Source: Massilia phosphatilytica
Lineage (GTDB): Bacteria; Pseudomonadota; Gammaproteobacteria; Burkholderiales; Burkholderiaceae_D
DNA: 64,000 nucleotides
Assembly (NCBI RefSeq): GCF_002968015.1
Contig: NZ_PUIP01000002.1
Span: 124,001-188,000, forward strand
Reading direction: 5' to 3'
Part shown: positions 61,037-64,000 of the stretch, piece after piece
Position numbering within the stretch: position 1 is the stretch's first letter
Layout of the letters: each line of letters starts with the position of its first letter
The notes under the pieces: generated by a model
The model's database searches: none
Told to the model about the DNA's origin: nothing
The model's input: the letters and a program-made list of their open reading frames with translations, nothing else
Program-made: the position numbers and the translations under genes

Positions 61037-62314
61037 ATGAAGAAGAGCACGATCGTCGCCCTGCTGGCGGCGGGCATGATGACGTCCATGGCGGCCGCGA
61101 CGCAGGCCGCCACTCCCACCCAGCAGGCCGGCGGCAGCACGGCCATCGTCCTGCAGGGTTTTCACTGGAACTCGGCCAATTACGCCGGCCCGGACTGGTA
61201 CAACACCCTGCTGAACAATGTCGGCGACCTGAGCGCGATGGGATTCACCCACGTGTGGTTCCCGCCGCCGTCGGATTCGAGCGCCAAGGAAGGCTATCTG
61301 CCGCGCCAGCTGAACAAGCTCGATTCCAGATACGGCAGCGCGGCCGAGCTGACGAACGTCGTGAGCGCATTCAATAGCAAGGGGGTCAAGTCGATCGTCG
61401 ACGTCGTCGTCAACCACCGCGTGGGCACCACGGGCTGGTCCGACTTCACGAATCCGAACTGGACGACGTACTCCATCGTCAACGGCGACGAGTGCAACTG
61501 CGGCCTCGGCAACCCGGACACGGGCCAGGGCTTTTCCGCCGGGCGCGACCTCGACCACAAGAACGTGGGCGAAGTCCAGAACGGCATCATCAACTGGCTG
61601 AATTACACGCTGAAACCGGTGGGCTTCTCGGGCCTGCGCTTCGACTACGTGAAGGGCTTTTCCGCCAGTTACGTGGGCCAGTACGCGAACGCGTTCGCCC
61701 CGGATTTCTGCGTCGGCGAGATGTGGCCGGACTCGTTCGACCTGAACAACCTGAATGCGAACCGCCAGGCGATCATGGACTGGATCAACGGCACCAGCAA
61801 CAGCTGCGGCGCGTTCGACTTCACGACCAAGGGCATCCTCAACGACGCCCTCGCCAACGGCAATTACTGGCGCCTGAAAGCGACGGACGGCAAGCCGCAG
61901 GGCGCCATCGGCTGGTGGCCGGCGATGTCGGTGACGTTCGTCGACAACCATGACACCGGCCCGGCCGAAAGCTGCGGCACGGGCCAGAACCTGTGGCCGG
62001 TGCCGTGCGGCTCCGTGCTGGAAGGCTATGCGTACATCCTGTCGCATCCGGGCATTCCGACCGTGTTCTACCCGCACGTCTACAACTGGAACCTCAAGAC
62101 GCAGATCGCGGCGCTGATGGCGGCGCGCAAGAATGCGGGCGTGACGTCGACGTCGGCCGTGGCCATCCAGCAGGCGACGCAGGGCCTGTATGCGGCCATC
62201 ATCACCGGCACGACGCACCAGCTGGCGATGAAGATCGGTCCGAACAGCTGGAGCCCGGGCGCCGGCTGGACCTTGCAGACTTCCGGCAATAATTACGCCG
62301 TTTGGATGAAGTAA
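61037..62314 (+). CDS. Secreted GH13 alpha-amylase, plant/Bacillus-like single-domain type
   Basis: 425 residues. Signal peptide (MKKSTIVALLAAGMMTSMAA). FHWNSANYAGPDWYNTLLNN, GFTHVWFPPPSDSSAKEGYL and DVVVNHR strongly resemble plant-type (GH13_6) amylases. Catalytic residues: GLRFDYVKG (Asp near 202), VGEMW (Glu near 228), FVDNHD (Asp near 304). Unlike the amylases at the left end, it lacks extra N- and C-terminal domains. AGGAGGAG 5 nt before ATG. It has its own promoter and no operon partner, convergent with the GGDEF gene. Confidence 0.93.
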   Translation: MKKSTIVALLAAGMMTSMAAATQAATPTQQAGGSTAIVLQGFHWNSANYAGPDWYNTLLNNVGDLSAMGFTHVWFPPPSDSSAKEGYLPRQLNKLDSRYGSAAELTNVVSAFNSKGVKSIVDVVVNHRVGTTGWSDFTNPNWTTYSIVNGDECNCGLGNPDTGQGFSAGRDLDHKNVGEVQNGIINWLNYTLKPVGFSGLRFDYVKGFSASYVGQYANAFAPDFCVGEMWPDSFDLNNLNANRQAIMDWINGTSNSCGAFDFTTKGILNDALANGNYWRLKATDGKPQGAIGWWPAMSVTFVDNHDTGPAESCGTGQNLWPVPCGSVLEGYAYILSHPGIPTVFYPHVYNWNLKTQIAALMAARKNAGVTSTSAVAIQQATQGLYAAIITGTTHQLAMKIGPNSWSPGAGWTLQTSGNNYAVWMK

Positions 62315-62326
62315 AAACGTCGCGGC

Positions 62327-63532
62327 TCAGGCGCCCACCGCCTGCAGCCGCGCCACCTGGCCGCGGCCCGCGACGTCGCGGCCATGCACGCTGACGCGGT
62401 TGCGGCCGTTCTGCTTGGCGTGGTACAGCGCCTCGTCCGCACGGAGCAGGATGTCTTCCCATTGATGGTCGTCCGCATCGAGCGCAGCCACGCCCACGCT
62501 GACGGTCATCGTGACCGGCTTCCCCTCGACGGTCAGCGGCGCCCCGACCACCGCCTCGCGCAGGCGTTCGGCGATGGTGCACACGTTCCCCGCGTGTTCG
62601 CCGACGATCAGCACCGCGAATTCCTCCCCGCCGATGCGGAACAGCGTATCGTACCCGCGCAGCACGCGCGCCGACAGCGCCGTCACGTGGCAGATCGCCG
62701 AATCGCCCACGCCGTGGCCGTAGCGGTCGTTGATCGGCTTGAAGTGGTCGATGTCGAACGTGATGAAGAACATCGAGGCACCGGTGCGGTGACAGCGGCG
62801 GAAGTCGCGCGTGGCGATGTCGTGCAGGGCGCGCCGGTTCAGCCAGCCGGTCAGCACGTCCGTCAGCGAGGCGCGGCGCAGCGCCAGTGTCTGCTGGTGG
62901 GTGACGATCAGCGCGCAGCACATCGTGGCCAGCGACATATATGCGAGCATCGCCAGCGCGCCCGACGTGCGGAAGAAATCGCCGCCCAGGAAGGCCGGCG
63001 GATGACCGTCGTACGCGAGCATGAGCGCCACGCGCGCGACCTGCTGCAACGCGGACAGCACCTGCAGCACGATCAGCGGCAGGTGCGCCGCGCGCGCCTC
63101 GCGCTCGCTGCAGCGCCACAGCAGCCACGCGGCGCCGAGGTTGAGCGCGCCGACGAAGGGGGTGAACAGCACGAGCCGGTACAGCGGCGCCTCGCGCACG
63201 ACCAGCAGCGCGTGCGCCGCGAGCAGGCCGGCCATCAGCATGACGCCCCAGCGCCAGCCCGGCGCCAGGTGCAGATGCCGCCGCACCCCGGCCAGCATGC
63301 CGAAGTGGCCGCCGATGTGGAGCGCGTTGACGCAGGCGATGAAGACGATGGGATTCGTCTGCTGGTGCAGGCCGATGGCGCCCAGCCCGTTACTCAGGGC
63401 GAACAACGCGGCGGCGACCGTCCAGTCAACGAGACAGGCCTGGCGCGCGCTGGCAAGGTACATCAGCCCCATGCTGGCCGCCATGGTCAATGCCGCCAGC
63501 GCGGCGCCCACGATGAGTGTGAAAGCGTCCAT
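62327..63532 (-). CDS. Membrane diguanylate cyclase (GGDEF)
   Basis: 401 residues: about six N-terminal membrane helices (1-225) with conserved polar residues, resembling a MASE-type sensor, then a GGDEF domain (SLTDVLTGWLNRRALHDIAT, DIDHFKPINDRYGHGVGD, FRIGGEEFAVL). The intact GGEEF shows it should make cyclic di-GMP. ATG at 63532 is preceded by GGGACGG; an upstream TTG at 63562 is possible. Monocistronic. Confidence 0.88.
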   Translation of the reverse strand: MDAFTLIVGAALAALTMAASMGLMYLASARQACLVDWTVAAALFALSNGLGAIGLHQQTNPIVFIACVNALHIGGHFGMLAGVRRHLHLAPGWRWGVMLMAGLLAAHALLVVREAPLYRLVLFTPFVGALNLGAAWLLWRCSEREARAAHLPLIVLQVLSALQQVARVALMLAYDGHPPAFLGGDFFRTSGALAMLAYMSLATMCCALIVTHQQTLALRRASLTDVLTGWLNRRALHDIATRDFRRCHRTGASMFFITFDIDHFKPINDRYGHGVGDSAICHVTALSARVLRGYDTLFRIGGEEFAVLIVGEHAGNVCTIAERLREAVVGAPLTVEGKPVTMTVSVGVAALDADDHQWEDILLRADEALYHAKQNGRNRVSVHGRDVAGRGQVARLQAVGA

Positions 63533-63861
63533 CCGTCCCAGGGCCGGCCGTGCACCGTCCAACCTGTATATATAATTCCATAAGTATAAAACTATTGTTC
63601 ATATGCAAATCTAACCAATTATTGCATTGACAAGCTTTGTCATGTTGCCAAGGAAGCGAAACCGACATTCCGGACGGCTGTGATTGACGGTGTCCGGCGG
63701 CAGTGTCCGCCCGGTGTCCGTTCGTGTGTCCACGTGTCCGACCGTATCGCACGCGCCACGCCCATCCGTATGTATCAGTCTTTTTACAAATCAACCGGGG
63801 TAATGGCGGAACGTCAAGACTAGAATATTTTCCTTCTTTCAACCATGAATGCAGGGTAAAT
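63533..63861. repeat. 329-bp intergenic region with iterated GTGTCC
   Basis: Five copies of GTGTCC, four followed by G, at 63690, 63703, 63714, 63726 and 63734 (spacing 13, 11, 12, 8), all on the plus strand. The left part is very AT-rich with TATATATAATTCC and TAGTTTTATAC (minus strand), probably the promoter of the GGDEF gene. No gene or hairpin terminator seen. Confidence 0.55.
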
Positions 63862-64000
63862 ATGATACGTTTCCCGATCGGCCTGGCGGCGCTATGCCTC
63901 AGCGTAGCGGCAATCGCGGCAGAACCTTTCGACGACAAATTCCGCCAGCTCGACGAATTGCTGCCTACCCCGACCACGATCCGCACCGCCTCCGGCGCCC
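63862..64000 (+). CDS. Start of secreted protein, probably M1-family metallopeptidase (partial)
   Basis: 46 residues before the window ends. MIRFPIGLAALCLSVAAIAA is a signal peptide. The mature start (EPFDDKFRQLDELLPTPTTI, then RTASGA) resembles the beginning of secreted M1-like aminopeptidases of Gammaproteobacteria and Betaproteobacteria, but no catalytic residue is yet visible. AGGG lies 8 nt before ATG. The frame is open at base 64000. Identity is a recollection-based guess. Confidence 0.5.
   Translation, partial: MIRFPIGLAALCLSVAAIAAEPFDDKFRQLDELLPTPTTIRTASGA

Noticed and set aside
63690..63739. Replication iterons
   Set aside because: No Rep protein or AT-rich origin features; the site lies among chromosomal housekeeping-like genes.

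Overview
The window is GC-rich and gene-dense, with many 4-nt stop/start overlaps. Gene content fits a betaproteobacterium of the Oxalobacteraceae, probably Massilia/Telluria-like. The signs are large TonB-dependent receptors with a flavin-dependent halogenase, several secreted GH13 enzymes, a phasin, a PACE efflux protein, a urtABCDE urea transporter and a CbrA-like transporter/histidine-kinase fusion. The genus is inferred from content; no rRNA or tRNA gene is visible.

Layout. (1) 1-20.6 kb is an alpha-glucan (starch/maltodextrin) locus. Leftward it holds two TonB receptors flanking a tryptophan-halogenase-like gene, then an MFS sugar transporter, phosphoglucomutase and a secreted alpha-amylase that runs off the left edge. 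Rightward it holds an overlapping set: GH13 enzyme, six-hairpin glycosidase with a starch-binding-like N-terminus, and esterase. A DEAD-box RNA helicase and a palindromic repeat element interrupt the leftward arm. The two receptors have near-identical promoters, and TGTA-N7-TACA palindromes nearby suggest one LacI-type regulator encoded elsewhere. (2) 20.6-34.5 kb is mixed: two GNAT acetyltransferases, a cytosine-deaminase-like amidohydrolase, a phasin, an MdlAB-type ABC exporter, a TPR-GGDEF diguanylate cyclase, a phosphoesterase/MauG-like/lipoprotein operon, and a LysR regulator divergent from a PACE efflux gene. (3) 36.4-44.4 kb is the least familiar part: five tightly packed leftward genes encoding a propeller-like Cys-cluster protein, a periplasmic VWA-like membrane protein, a three-helix membrane protein, a 1241-aa tubulin/FtsZ-like protein ending in a GYF_2 domain, and a zinc-ribbon membrane protein. 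This is the best candidate for an undescribed system, possibly a cytoskeletal or membrane-remodelling machine. (4) 44.5-57.3 kb concerns nitrogen: an NCS1-permease/hybrid-kinase fusion with a LuxR-type response regulator converges on a porin-urtABCDE operon, the two units meeting in a REP-like palindrome that supplies both stop codons. (5) 57.4-64 kb holds a PhyH-type dioxygenase, a DUF2167/site-2-protease pair whose first start codon lies in a hairpin, an NmrA-like oxidoreductase, a plant-type GH13 alpha-amylase, a membrane diguanylate cyclase and the start of a secreted protein, probably an M1 peptidase.

The glucan genes would work together as follows: extracellular or periplasmic amylases and glycosidase cut alpha-glucans, TonB receptors import oligosaccharides, the MFS carrier moves them inward, and phosphoglucomutase channels glucose-1-phosphate to glycolysis. 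No CRISPR array, intact transposase or RNA gene was recognised.
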